64,000 nucleotides of DNA. Source: Prorocentrum cordatum (taxonomy: Eukaryota; Sar; Dinophyceae; Prorocentrales; Prorocentraceae). The stretch spans positions 36,206 to 100,205 of the forward strand of contig CAUYUJ010016057.1 in the NCBI GenBank assembly GCA_963575745.1, written 5' to 3'. Below are positions 10,000-20,635 of the stretch, piece after piece (position 1 is the stretch's first letter; the number at the start of each line of letters is the position of its first letter). A program made the position numbers and the translations under genes. Below the pieces are notes generated by a model that was not told where the DNA came from, made no database searches, and saw only the letters and a list, made by a program, of their open reading frames with translations.

Positions 10000-10270
10000 T
10001 CAAAATGGCCGTTTCGCTCGAGACATCTTCGAACATGTGAGATGTTGAAGCCGTGTAGTTGAAACGTCTTTTGTTAAACATGAGGTTCTCGCTCGATACA
10101 TCCTCGGAAAACGAGCTACTGAGCTCGCTCGCGAAATTAAGCGAATCGTTGGAAAGTGTCTTTCGCCCGAGACATCCTCGAAAACGTTAGATGTGGAAGC
10201 TGTTTGATTAAGACGTGTTTCGTTCACAATAGGGTTCTCGCTAGAGACATCCTCGGAAAACGGCATTCGC
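10000..10270. repeat. 75-bp tandem repeat with GAGACATCCTCG
   Basis: The word CTCG(A/C)GACATC(C/T)TCG recurs at about 10,017, 10,092, 10,169 and 10,243, a spacing of about 75 bp, within partly conserved units that also contain GTTAGATGT and AAACGTCTTTTG. Related units lie at 34,020 and 40,510-40,740. Confidence 0.65.
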
Positions 10271-10496
10271 ACCATCTGAGCTCGAGGTCCTGTTTGGTCC
10301 GTCTCTTCCGTCCTCTCCGCCTCTGAGGTTTCCTCCGTTTCTGAGGTCTCCGTCTCCTCCGTCTCTGAGGTCTCCTCCTTCTTTGAGGTCTCTTCCATCT
10401 CTCCTCCGCCTCCTCCGTCTCCTTCTCCATCCTCCTCCTTCTCCTCTTCCCCCTCCTTTTCCTCCTCCTCCTCCTCATTCTCTTTCATCCTTCATC

Positions 10497-10690
10497 GCGC
10501 ACGCACGCCGTACATCCCCCCGCTCGTCGCCCCCGTAGCACGTCTCGCACGCACGCCGTACATCCCGGGCGCCCGTCTCCCCCATAGCACTTCCCGCACG
10601 CACGCCGTACATGCCGTACATCCCCCCCGCCCGTCGCCCCCATAACACATCCCGCACGCACGCCGTACATCCCCCCGCCCTTCGCCGCCA
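10497..10690. repeat. Tandem CGCACGCACGCCGTACATC units
   Basis: Four units of about 45-60 bp, each containing GCACGCACGCCGTACATCC, followed by CCCGTCGCC-type spacers. It is preceded by a CTC/TCC-rich tract. Confidence 0.75.
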
Positions 10691-11389
10691 TAACATCACC
10701 CTGCACACGCGCGCACACACGCAAACAGCCGCTCACTCAAGCACATACACAGGCACGCGTACATACACGCACGCTCGCACCAGAGTAACCACAGCAACCA
10801 CAGGCAACCACTAAGCCCGGAGAAGCAACCACTAATCCCGCCCTCCGCGCGCGACGCGAATTCTGGCGAACTCTCCGTGGGGGAGGCGTTTGGGGCCCCA
10901 TCTCCCCCGCGCGATCCCTGGCTAATCGTCTGGGGGGGGGGCTCGCGCGGCAGCGGCAGCAGCAGCAGAGCAGGAGTGGGAGGAGGAAAAGAGGCAGATG
11001 ACGACGAAGAGGGGAAGGAGGAGGAGGAGGAGGAGGAGGTGGATGAAGGAGAGGAGGAGGAGGAGGAGGAGGAGGAGGAGGAGGAGGAGGAGGAGGGGGA
11101 GTAGGCAAGGCCAGCGCGGCATGCGAGCGAGGAGTTCTTTGGTGTGCTCAATCAGACGTTTATATGACAAGCCTTGTGGACAAAGCGGCGCTTCCCGTTC
11201 TTGTCCTGTCGGGTTCTTTGGGCGGGCCGGAACCCAATCTACTCTATCCGCCTTCCTGCTGCTCGCACCTCGTGAATTTCTTCCGAACGAGAGGTGCGAG
11301 CGCGACAGCGATGGCCGCGACGACCGCGGCGACGACGACCGCGGCGACGACGACCGCGACGACGACTGCGGGGTGGCCCCCCCGCGGAG

Positions 11390-11454
11390 GTGGCCGGCAG
11401 GGTCGAGCTGCAGGGCCGCTCCCTCGTGCTCGAGCCGGCGGCGTGGAAGCAGAG
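11390..11454 (+). CDS. Gene A exon 3: L-V-L-E-P-A-A-W segment
   Basis: This exon encodes V-A-G-R-V-E-L-Q-G-R-S-L-V-L-E-P-A-A-W-K-Q plus the first two bases of an Arg codon. The motif L-x-L-E-P-x-x-W is the signature that follows G-x-Y-x-x-x-G in this domain family. Borders are GCGGAG|GTGGCC on the left and CAGAG|GCCGCG on the right (GC donor). The 11-mer AGCAGAGGCCG at its right end occurs exactly again at 14,200-14,210, where the next exon begins. Reading continues as Q-R-P-K-K in frame. Confidence 0.7.
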
Positions 11455-11519
11455 GCCGCGCCGTCTGCGCCCCGTCCTGGAGCGAGAGTGGACGTCACCC
11501 AAGCGAGGAGCGGACGTCA

Positions 11520-11990
11520 CCCAGGAGGAGGAGGAGGAGGAGGAGGAGGAGGAGGAGGAGGAGGAAGAGGAGGAGGAGGAGGCGGAGGAAGAGGCGGAGG
11601 AGGGGGAGAAGGAGGAGGAAGGAGGAGGAGGAGGAGAAGAGGAGGAGGAGGAGGGGAGGAGGAGGAGGAGGAGGAGGAGGACGAGGAGGAGGAGGAGGGG
11701 AGGAGGGGGTCGCTACAGGGCGATGCCGGAGGAAGAGGAGGAAGAGGAGGCGGAGGAGGAGGAGGGAAAAGGAGGAGGAAAACGAAAAGGAGGAGGAGAA
11801 GGAGGAGGTGGAGGAGGAGGGGGTCGCTACAGGGCTATGCCGGAGGAGGATGAGGCGGAGGCGGAGGAGGAGGAGGAGGAGGAGGAAAGGAGGATGAGGA
11901 GGAGCAGGAGGAGGAGGAGGGAAAGGAGGAGGAGGAGGAGGAGGAGGAGGGAGGAGGAGAGGAGGAGGAGGAGGAGGAGGAATAGGAGGT
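11520..11990 (+). repeat. (GAG)n tract
   Basis: About 470 bp of nearly pure purine, mostly GAG/GGA triplets, with two copies of GGGTCGCTACAGGGC.ATGCC (and a third just after, at about 12,004). Long polyarginine, polyglycine or polyglutamate frames here are artefacts. Confidence 0.9.
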
Positions 11991-12201
11991 GGAAGAGGGG
12001 GGGGGGCGCTACAGGGCGATGCCGCACGTTATCGGCGGGGGGGAGGGGGCGGCAAAGTCATGTTTCGCGCCAGCACCGTCTCGGAACAGCTGGGGATAAC
12101 CAGAGACAACTCCGGGGGGGAAGGGGGCGGCTGGAGCTGGTAACGACCGCCATCGCGAAACATGGCAAAACAATTCGCTTCCGTCCCCGTCAAGGAAAAT
12201 G

Positions 12202-12376
12202 ACGCTGCACAGACAATTTCTCGCAGGTCCGCGCACATTTCTTGCATCGGCGCTGGGGTCCCCCTGGCGGCGCCTCCGGCGCCGCCCCTGGCGCGCCGCG
12301 CGCGCAATGGAGGGGGGGTCGAGCGCCGATCCAAGAAATCCGCGCGGATGGCTCCGAGAAAGTAGGTTGATGCAGT
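12202..12376. mobile_element. TIR element, GCGCGGATTTCTTGGAT family
   Basis: An imperfect inverted repeat of about 45 bp bounds a centre with GGCGGCGCCTCCGGCGCC and GCCCCTGGCGCGC. The best copy is at 32,204; others are at 24,289 and 32,600. Confidence 0.7.
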
Positions 12377-12755
12377 TTGTGGTTCCTCTGCCTCGTCCTC
12401 CGTTCCACCATCCTCGTCCTCCTCCTCCGCCTGGTCCTCCTCTTCCTCCTCCTCCTCCTCCTCCTCCTCCTCCTCCTCCTCCTCCTCCTCCTCCAGTGGT
12501 GGTAAGTTTCCGCAGTCTTGAATGGTGATTCGTGCCCAGGCTTGACCTGGCTCCCACGGTTTAGCAGATCAGATCAGATCAGACCATCCTCGTCCTCCAC
12601 GGGCCCAACGATCAGATGGGGTAACAAGTGCTGGTGCCGTCGCTCGTCCTGGAGGGCTCCTGTCGCCACGGCGATGGTTCTGTTCTCGGGATGCTGCCTC
12701 GGGAGGGGTGCGGGGAGGATCCTTCGGGGCCTTCGGTGGGGATCCTCATGGGCTT

Positions 12756-12880
12756 GGCATCGCTCGGACGCGGTGCATCTTTTCTTGGCGCGGGCCATCG
12801 AAGAGCATCCTGGGTCATGTCGCGGACAATGCACACACGAAGCCGAGCAATGCGCGGGGAGTGGACGTCCGAGCGACGGC
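12756..12880. mobile_element. TIR element, GGCATCGCTCGGACGT family
   Basis: About 125 bp bounded by GGCATCGCTCGGACG and CGTCCGAGCGACGGC, with the GGGCCATCGAAGAGCATCC centre shared with the 1,084 and 37,046 copies. Confidence 0.75.
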
Positions 12881-13784
12881 GAGTGGAGTCACGAAGTCTG
12901 AGGCCTTCTTGCGCCCCGCAGGAGTACCCCTGCTGGGCGTCCCCGGGGCTCTACAGCCACCCTGGTGGATGGATGCTGAGGTCCTCGGGAGACGCGCCTA
13001 GGTATCCCCATCCTGTGTCCTTCTTCCCCTCGTCCTCCTCCGCCTCTCTACTCTGTCCTCCGTCCTCTCTCTATGTCATCCTCTGTCCTCCTCGCGCTTC
13101 TGTAGTCTCCTCGCCTGCGTCCTCGTCGTCGTCGTCGACGTCGTCGCCCCTGGAGTTGTCTCCTCGGAGACAGGCTGGCCCAGAGCATCGTATTCTCTTG
13201 TTTGCAAATTCTTTTCTTTGCCGAGCTATGGGGGCGCCGATTCGCCCGTGGTTTCATGTTTGCGAACCTGATCAGGATCTCGAGGCGGATCCTGCCGTTG
13301 TGACGAGACGAGGGCGACCGTGGAGTCCCCGACGGCCTCGAACGCCCAGATATCCCAGTGGCATTCTGCCCACCCCGCCACCGTGCCTGGGGTCTCGAGG
13401 ACTTCTTGTCGGCGGCGAGCGAGGGGGGGGATGAGAAGCAGAGGGCCTTCTCTGGAGGCCGCGGAGCCTCTCAGAAGCCCTCGCGCCTGCTGAGAAGTAT
13501 TCCGTGCCTTCGGGGAAGGCTCCGACAAATTCTCAGAAGGCTGGGGGACTTCCGAGCTGTCTGAGAAGGCCGCTGGGGGACTTCCGAGCTGTTGAAGCGC
13601 TGGGCGCCGCGCGCCACGGAGGGCCTCGAGAGAGGCTCGGGTCATGGAAGCGCAAATCGAATGAACGCTCGTCTCTCAGGACCACCCGGGGGCTGCTCGC
13701 ACACGCCGGCAGGGGCGGCGATCTCAGCGCCGCTTCTGGTAGCAGCTTGGCTCTACGCATTGTGCTTGCCCGAGTCGTTGGATA

Positions 13785-13948
13785 CAGTGGAGGTCCATGC
13801 CAAGAAACACCCTGCTTGCCTCCAAGGGTGCCCTGGGTTTCGTGGGTTTCGATGGTTTTGCAATGGAGAGCGTGACGTTCCCACCCAAAAAAATCAATGA
13901 ACGTCCTGGGGTCTCAGGTTTGCGTTTCTTGTGGGCAGGCCTCCACTG
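13785..13948. mobile_element. Tc1/mariner-like MITE
   Basis: 164 bp starting TA|CAGTGGAGG and ending GGCCTCCACTG. The interior is shared with copies at 19,746, 30,065 and 57,310 (CCAAGAAACACCCTGC, GGTTTCGATGGTTTTGC, GGAGAGCGTGACG). TIRs of CAGTGGAGG beside a TA dinucleotide are typical of Tc1/mariner-derived MITEs; the right-hand TA is mutated here. Confidence 0.75.
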
Positions 13949-14206
13949 GATCTGGGTCGTCGTCCCCGCCGCAGATCGGGTATAGCCAAGTCCCCAGGTA
14001 AGGGGACCCGGTTCGTAGTAGGGCCCCAGAGCCCCTAAATCGGCCAGTGATGTGTAAACCAGGTTTGCCGCAGCTGGTGTTTTTTGCCGGGTGACGGCAA
14101 TTCCGGTTAGCGGAACGGGGCGGGGGCGGGGGGGGGGGGGCGCCCCCCAGTGCACAGCCCTGAACCGTGTGCCTCTGAACCCGGTTCTGCCAGCGCCCGA
14201 GCAGAG

Positions 14207-14270
14207 GCCGAAGAAGAACCCCAACAGCTTCATCATGGTGGGGCTGCAGGGCGTCGTGTCGCGCACGGAG
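14207..14270 (+). CDS. Gene A exon 4: F-I-M-V-G-L-Q-G segment
   Basis: This exon completes the Arg codon and then encodes P-K-K-N-P-N-S-F-I-M-V-G-L-Q-G-V-V-S-R-T-E. The M-V-G-L-x-G-x-V strand follows the W-x-x-R-P motif of exon 3 in this domain family, so the two exons join seamlessly. The left border is CAGAG|GCC. The right border is GAG|GCCCAC, a GC donor in phase 0. GAGGCC is repeated at the start of the next exon. Other frames through this segment have no comparable match. Confidence 0.7.
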
Positions 14271-14380
14271 GCCCACCCGCCTCGCCCTCCTGGGGCGTGC
14301 GCCGGCCAGCGGGCGCCTCCCCCCTCGCGGGGGAGGAGGGGGGGGGGCAGGGCAACGGAGGAGGGGGGGGGCAAGCTAGG

Positions 14381-14799
14381 TTTGCGTCGGGCATGTCCCT
14401 CCACAGGAGGAATATTCCAGAGAGAGAGAGAGAGAGCATTGGCAAAAAACCACAGCGAAATGCGATGCGAAGCCTCCGGCGTCGCTGGCTCCATGCACAG
14501 GGAAGGCTTGCCAATCTCGCCATGCATACGCCGCTCGCCAAAATTGCCCCCCGCAAGGTGGACGACCCGGGAAAGCAACCGCAGCAGAGGGGGCAGAGGA
14601 GGGAACGACACCCAGGGTCCAGGGCGAACCCGGAGCCAGGGAGGAGGAGGAGGAGGAGGAATATTCCAGATTTGTCCAAAAATAGTCGGGGGGCGATGTT
14701 TGGACTATCTTTGTGCCTACTTGGGGGCCTTTCTTTTTTTTGTATAGTATTTTCAACTTTTCGACCAAGATCGGCCTGTAGGGGGACATGCCCGACCTA
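14381..14799. mobile_element. hAT-like TIR element with 8-bp TSD
   Basis: The left end is TTTGCGTCGGGCATGTCC and the right end GGGGACATGCCCGACCTA. It is flanked by AAGCTAGG (14,373-14,380) and AAGCTTGG (14,800-14,807), an 8-bp target duplication with one mismatch. At about 420 bp it is longer than its relatives because the left part (GAGGAATATTCCAGA..) is present twice, at about 14,409 and 14,655. Confidence 0.8.
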
Positions 14800-14919
14800 A
14801 AGCTTGGTGCGCTCGCGTCATCTCTGACGTCCTACCCTCCATCTCCAATCACTTACCATGGCGTCGATAGCCTCTCTCTTCGCACAGTCGGATGTCGAGC
14901 AGGGCGATGATCGCGAGAG

Positions 14920-15085
14920 GGCGTGCATGGTAGAGGACGGCGTGGCATGGCGTAGAAGAGCACGGCAGAGCGTAGCATGCCATAGCATGGGTTGGCATTG
15001 CATCACAGAGCATTGGAATGCAATTCGTGGCATCGTACAGCGGCGCAGAACACAACACGGCACGACATGTCATGTCGTGGCGCCG
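14920..15085. repeat. Degenerate GGCATAGCATGG array
   Basis: Loose tandem words of 10-13 bp (GCATGG, GGCGTGGC, GTAGCATGCC). Similar degenerate arrays appear at 24.18, 38.5, 39.2 and 41.3 kb. Confidence 0.5.
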
Positions 15086-15984
15086 GAATCTTTGGAGGGT
15101 ATTTGAATCGTTTTCCAGAAGCCTGGGCCGAGAAGCTTCACTCATGGCGGGGCTGATGGAGGGCACCCGCTGGCTCTGCTTCCAGCCTCGCCTTCTCATC
15201 GCAGAAACGGGGCTCCCGCTTGATACTTCCTGAAAACGACGACGCCCCAAAGGGGGGGGCTTCTGCAGCCCAGAACGAATCGAGAGCGAATGTGCAATCA
15301 TTTCCAATGATTTGTTCGGGGGGACATGTTCAATATTTGGGGGCCTATTTGGAAATAGCGAAAACGCCCGCGCTGCAGCGGGAACACGATTTGGAACAAC
15401 CAGAGGCGCAGAAATGGGGCCAGCTCTTCAGCGGGAGCAGCATTTTTGACTGACAAGAAACCCAAACGAAAACCCAATTCCCAGGAATCTTGTGTGTAAA
15501 AAACAATGCGCGAAAGGGGGGCCGGACACCTTGCGAACATCATCAGGGTAGAGAGGGGAGTACTATTCGTATTGTGTATTTGTGGAGGGGACGGGAACGG
15601 AGGAGGACGGAGGGAAATTGTGGAGGGGGGGGAGGGAGGCGAGGGGGAAAGGAGATAAGAGATGAACGGGTGGGGAACGTTCTCGCCTTCCGGGGGCTGC
15701 CTGAAGTTTCTGGGGAGCTCTGGGAGCGTGTGCACTGAGTTGGCGTTCGGGTCGGAGGGTACGGGTACTGGACAGCGGAGAATGGGCAATGTGGAGGCAG
15801 GATGATCGGGGGTGGACAGAAACCCTACCCTGACAGTGTCATGAGTCATGTGTGATGTGTAGAAGCTACGTGTTCTGATGTGTAGAATCGGCTCGCCGAA
15901 AACAAACTACACAGATCCACGGATGTGTAGAACCTGACTGCTGGTTCTGACCCCCCCGTTCTAGTTTGAGGGCGTGTAAACAAT

Positions 15985-16055
15985 CGAACTTGACACGTCG
16001 ATTAGTGAATTGTCCGTTGTCGGTTCTCGAGAGGGCGCCGCGGCCGTCATTTTCC
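15985..16055. repeat. Repeat shared with 5,634-5,705
   Basis: TTGACACGTCGATT, TCGAGAGGGCGCCGCGG and CCGTCATTTT occur in the same order at both places. The function is unknown. Confidence 0.6.
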
Positions 16056-17130
16056 GTGCTTGCGCCCACCATGTTCGGGCCCGAGGTCGTTTTCATTAGG
16101 CCACGTTTTACTGAGTGGGTAGGACGAGGAGGGCCCCTCCTCCTCCTCATCCTCCCCCTCCTGGAGGGCGAGGGAGTACAACAATCCACCTCGCCGATGT
16201 TGGCCAGGCCCCTCCTGGGCCCAGGATCGGTACAAACGCCCTTGCGGCTGGGCTGGGGAGGCACGTTAGTCCGATGCCTCACAGTGGGCGGCGTGGGAAC
16301 CCAGTGACCCTTCCATTTCGGGGGCGGAGATGACGTAGGAATCCTGGAGCCTGGATCGTATAGGCCGTTCCTGTGCCCAGGATCGGCATGGATAGGGTCT
16401 GTGCGGTGGATAGTTGGTGGCCCCGGCGATCGTATTGTTTCACAGTTGTTCGATCTTCCCTGGGCCTCCGGACATCTCGGGGAACCTCCAGAGCGGCCTT
16501 CGGGAGTCTCCGGGGATTTTTCTGATATCATGGACAATGAATTGGCGTTCCTGCCCATGGCTGCCGACAAGTTTCCACGATCTGCGACGGAAGGTCACTA
16601 AGACGCGCGACGTCTTTGTCGTCTTCCTCATCGTCCTTGTCGTCGTTGCCGTCCTCGTCGTGGTCCTCGGCCTGTTCCAGGGCAAAGCCTTCCCACAATC
16701 TCCAGGCGCACTTGGCCATGGTCACGGGGACGCCACTGGGAGCCCTGAGAAGGCCCAGAAATGCTACAAAAACCAAACACGTCTTCGATTGCCGATTGAC
16801 GGCGCTGGCGACGACCACCACCACTACCACCATCACCACCCCACCACCACCACCACCAACACCACCACCACCACCACCACCACCACCACGGCCACGACGG
16901 CGACAAGAGCGACCAAGACGTCGACCGCAACGACGACGGCGACGACATCGACGACGACGGCGACGACGACGAATGACGACGAAGGACAACCACTATTGCC
17001 ACGGCCGCGACGACGACGACGACGACCACGACGCCCTCGACCACGACGCACGGCGCCCAGGACGTCGATCGGAACGACGGCGCCGACGGCGCCGACGGCG
17101 CCGTCATCGGCCGCACTCCCCGCCGGAGAG

Positions 17131-17235
17131 GCCGCGGGCGAGCTGCGCTTTGCCGGCTCGGTGCCCAGCTTCGGGTGCGACAGCTTCGAGCTGAGGTCCC
17201 GAGCGCGACCCGAGGCGGAGGACGAGGATCGGGAG
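17131..17235 (+). CDS. Gene A exon 5: end of the domain, F-G-C-x-x-F-E-L
   Basis: This exon encodes A-A-G-E-L-R-F-A-G-S-V, then P-S-F-G-C-D-S-F-E-L-R, and an acidic tail. In the domain family, M-V-G-L-x-G is followed by L-x-G-x-V and a Cys ahead of F-x-L; that Cys may pair with the Cys of exon 1. The left border is GGAGAG|GCC. The right border is uncertain: GAG|GTGAAA at 17,235/17,236 (GT donor, phase 0) is proposed, but AG|GTCC at 17,195 also works. Downstream base composition becomes simple-sequence-like after about 17,270. Confidence 0.6.
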
Positions 17236-17399
17236 GTGAAAATCACACGCAGCGCCCCGCCACTGCGGACGAGAGTGAAGGCGGCGGTCGCGAGGCGGGT
17301 CGCGGGTGGGTCGCGGGGTGTGTCGCGGGGTGGATTGTGGGGCTGGGTCGCGGGGCGCGTCGTAGGGTGTGTCGCAGGCGAGGCCGACGGCAATAGCAA

Positions 17400-17488
17400 C
17401 GATACATATCTATATGTGTGTGCACACACTCATATATAGCTATATATATGTATATATATATATGTATGTGTGTATGTGTATATATATG

Positions 17489-17520
<32 letters not shown>

Positions 17521-17552
17521 CATATATACATATATATATACACAAGACTTAA
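17400..17552. repeat. (TA)n-rich tract
   Basis: TATATATG/TACATATA repeats over about 150 bp. Similar tracts are at 18,553-18,663, 19,885-19,965 and 45,735-45,785. Confidence 0.9.
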
Positions 17553-17829
17553 AGCCTGCTGCGCTTCGTTTCCACGTCTTGGTACATTGCGTTGTGCGTA
17601 GAAGGGGGGCCAGGCGGCAAGCGCGCAGCGGAAGGGAGAAGAGCATGTCATTCGATGAAGACGAGGACGCATGGGAAGAAATTGACAGATTGCCTGGGTG
17701 TCTGTCACGTCGCGCCGCGCCTATTGGCGCGGCGCGACCCTGCGTGAGGAAATAGCGCTTCAGCAACTTGATCGCTGATGGCAACGTTCGCTCATGGAAG
17801 CCATTGTGGGACGACCGTGTTACGTCATC

Positions 17830-18432
17830 GTTCGTACTTGGCGCCCTCGGGGGCCGTCTTGGCGCCTTCTTGGGCCGTCTTGGCGCCCTCTTGGGACGGT
17901 TTGAAGACATCTTGGAACGATTTGGAGGGGAGGCTCTTGAGCCGTCTTGGAACGCTTTTGGGGGCATAATGGACCGTCTACGGCGCCTCTTGGGCCGTCT
18001 TGGCGCCCTCTTGGGCCGTTTGGGGGCATCTTGGGAGGCTTTTGGGCCGTCTTGGGCGTTTTGGGGGGCCTATTGGACCGTCTTGGGCGCCTCTTGGGCT
18101 TTCTTGGCGCCCTCTTGGGCTGTTTTGGGGGCCTTTGGGGGGCCTTTTGGGCCGTCTTGGGGCGAACGTGGGGGCGTCGTGGACCGTCTTCAACGGCATG
18201 AAAGCCGAAAAACCGTATAGGTTAAACATGTACTTTTTAAAAAGAGCATCCTGGATTTGGGTCTATGGGGCCTTTGGGACGCGTCGTGGGTGCCTCTTGG
18301 GGTGTTTTGAAAGCCTCTTGGGACGTCTTGGGGTCATCTTGGGCAGTCTTGGGCTCTCTTGGAGCCCTCTTGGGCCGTCTTGAGGCTGTCTTGGGCCGTC
18401 TGAGGCGCTTGCGGGGCCGTCCCGGGCAGTTT
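17830..18432 (+). repeat. CTCTTGGG-rich dispersed repeat
   Basis: Some 600 bp of GGCGCCCTCTTGGGCCGTCTT-type units, with an AT-rich insert at 18,200-18,250. The right edge runs into CCGAGGATGTCTCAAGCTAAACG, the complement of the GAGACATCCTCG word. Confidence 0.8.
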
Positions 18433-18552
18433 TCCGAGGATGTCTCAAGCTAAACGTTCTTTTTGAGCCCCGAAGGCCGCCCTACTCGATAAATAACGAG
18501 GCCAGAGGGGCCTCCGGGATTCATTGGGGGGGTCATAATTTCTCGGTGTCAG

Positions 18553-18663
18553 ATTATATATATATATGTGTATGTATATATATATATATACATATATACA
18601 TGTATACAAATATACACACATGTATATATATATATATACACGTGTATATATATATATATATAT
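18553..18663. repeat. (TA)n-rich tract
   Basis: About 110 bp of TATATATGTGTATG and related AT dinucleotide runs. Confidence 0.9.
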
Positions 18664-19745
18664 CAGCGCACAAAAAGAATCTGGGCCACAGAATCGCACT
18701 GCAGCCACGCAGCCAGGGACAATAATAAGCGGTCGGCCGCTTCAGTCTGATCTATGTGATCGGGCGGGCAATATCCGAGGGCTAGAAGGTAAAAAGGGAT
18801 CAGGAGGTAAAAAGAGAGACACATCAGGAGGTAGAATGGGATCAGGAGATAAGAAGGGATCCGAGGATCTGGAACCAATCAGGAGGGGATGCATGCCACG
18901 CCGCCGTTTGGAGCCCGTCTGCGTGTTACTTTGCGTTGTCAATCGAAAGCCTGGTTTTTTTTCAACCGTAGCGCGCTGATAGGTTCCCCACGACGGCCTG
19001 TCATTGCATGTTAGTTGTCCCCAAGGGGATCTTTGGAGAGGGTAAAGTCGAAGGTTCTGGTATTGCTGAGTTTGGGAGTTGCCCTACCTTTTTTCGGGTT
19101 TCCCGCCTCCCGGGGCGATTTTGGGCGCAAGAAGTACAGCTACGGCACACGCCCCCTTGAACGGAGTTGACGATTCGCCAGAGTCGTTGCATGGTGCATT
19201 TGCAGTCAAGTCGCATAGTATAAGGGCGAGCAGCTTCCCAATGCTACCCGTGCAGCCTTGCCCCATCCGGCCCATCCTCGGACACTTTTGCTGGCCAGCA
19301 CCGTTCGGAATGGGAAAGCATCAACACGGCCTTCCCGGTCCCTTGAAGCCTTACCGTGCAATTTTATTTCACGTCGGTCGTTGAAAATAGGTCGCGTCGG
19401 ACTCCCAGGTCCCAATCTGCTTCAGGCGCCTTCTTATCATAATAATCAATATGTGATTGCTGTATGTTGGTTTTGTTTCTCTCGGGGCGGGCCTGATTCC
19501 AACCTACGTGTTCCCCCTTCCCACTTCATGTTTATGATCCACCAACCGACTTTAGTCTTGATCACCAGACAGAATTCCGAGCACCAAGAAGAAAACACCG
19601 AAACTGGAGGGTGTTCACGTGCCGGGCCCTGAGAGGCGATACTCTCTCGACAACGTCACGATACTTTCCTGGGTGCTCGGGATCATTTTGGGGATGTGTG
19701 GTCTTGAAGTACGAATGGGAGAACATGAGTTCATGTGCTTACCTA

Positions 19746-19952
19746 CAGTGGAGGCCCGTCCACAAGAAACCTTCCACAAAAAGCCCAACCCTGAGACCCC
19801 AGGACGTCCATTGATTTTTGGCGTGGGAGCGTCACGCCTTCCGTTTTGTTTTTGTTGTTTCTGTGTTTTTTCTTACATCTATAGAATATATGTATATATG
19901 CACATATGTACATAAATACATAAATACATGTACATATGTGTGTATATATGTG

Positions 19953-19994
<42 letters not shown>

Positions 19995-20047
19995 ACCCAG
20001 GGCACCCTGAAGGCAAGCAGGGTGTTCCTTGGCATGGGCCCCCACTG
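19746..20047. mobile_element. Tc1/mariner-like MITE, inverted, with microsatellite insert
   Basis: The same family as 13,785, read on the opposite strand. It starts TA|CAGTGGAGGCCCG and ends GGGCCCCCACTG. It is longer than its relatives because an (AT)n plus (GA)n microsatellite (19,885-19,990) sits inside it. Confidence 0.75.
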
Positions 20048-20270
20048 CACCTTTTCCGACCTAAGTGTGCGCGACTTGGCCGCGCGCGACGCGCGATGTG
20101 CGCCGCGTCATGTTTTTGCTACGCATTTCGCATCGTCGACGACAAAAAAAGGCCATGTTGAGGGAACCGACGACGGCTTTGTATTGTTTTTTACAGTTCA
20201 CATGGGTGGGCCCGGATGGAACCCCTATCGGCCGGCCAGAGGGAAGAGTAATAGTATATTCGAATATCGC

Positions 20271-20430
20271 CACCCACCAAACCACCCCAACCCAACCCGA
20301 AGGCTCGAATTTATCGTCGATGTCCAGTGGGGGGGAGGTCTGGGAACATCGAAAAAACACGCGTGGAATCCTTACCCCCCCAACCCGAAATTCGGGTCTT
20401 CGGGTTGGGTTGGGGTGGTCTGGTAGGTAG
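20271..20430. mobile_element. TIR element with AACCACCCCAACCCAACC ends
   Basis: A 160-bp element with inverted repeats of about 30 bp: ACCAAACCACCCCAACCC on the left and GGGTTGGGGTGGTCTGGT on the right. The second copy is at 29,407. Confidence 0.75.
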
Positions 20431-20635
20431 TCAGAATAAGGAATGAGGACAGGAGTATTGACAGGAGTAGCTGTAGAAGTAGGGGTAAACGACTCGGCTG
20501 GCTGTGGTCGCCTGCGCGGCCGCCGAGGTGCTCCCCTCCGCGCCGCACCCCCTGGGCGCGGGGGGGCCCCAGGGGCCCGGCCGGGGCAGGGCGTGGCCAG
20601 GTCTGCGCCGGCCCACCTGGAGAGCGACGCAGGGG

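Larger units (their letters stand above)
3772..11389 (+). other. Gene A intron, GT-AG, 7.6 kb
   Basis: Starts GTGGCC and ends GCGGAG, with the 11-bp direct repeat GAGGTGGCCGG at 3,769-3,779 and 11,387-11,397. The interior holds inverted-repeat elements, hairpins, (GGA)n tracts and dispersed repeats, listed separately. The remainder (8.6-9.2 and 9.5-10.0 kb, for example) shows nothing I can recognise. Confidence 0.65.
11455..14206 (+). other. Gene A intron, GC-AG, 2.75 kb
   Basis: Starts GCCGCG and ends GCAGAG, flanked by the direct repeat AGCAGAGGCCG (11,448-11,458 and 14,200-14,210). It contains a long (GAG)n tract and three inverted-repeat elements from different families. Confidence 0.65.
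14271..17130 (+). other. Gene A intron, GC-AG, 2.86 kb
   Basis: Starts GCCCAC and ends GGAGAG; GAGGCC occurs at both borders (14,268-14,273 and 17,128-17,133). It holds one hAT-like element, a degenerate GGCATAGC array, a repeat shared with 5.6 kb (15,985-16,055), and (ACC)n/(ACG)n runs at about 16,815-17,050. About 15.1-15.9 and 16.3-16.8 kb show nothing recognisable. Confidence 0.6.

Noticed and set aside
10000-10030. Dinoflagellate spliced leader, because of CTCAAAATGGCC
   Set aside because: It matches only part of the leader complement and lies in a 75-bp repeat unit; no full-length leader was found.
11022-11990. Long open frames encoding poly-Arg, poly-Gly or poly-Glu (also at 6.1, 20.6, 23.3, 27.8 and 37.8 kb)
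   Set aside because: They are all three frames of (GAG)n microsatellites with no non-repeat homology or conserved borders.
17400-17552. TATA-type promoter
   Set aside because: It is a (TA)n microsatellite of the same kind as several others in introns; no gene start follows.
17830-18432. Protein-like L-G-R-L-G-A-L-L-G repeats
   Set aside because: The same low-complexity words are open in several frames and recur inverted in introns; this is repeat DNA, not a gene.
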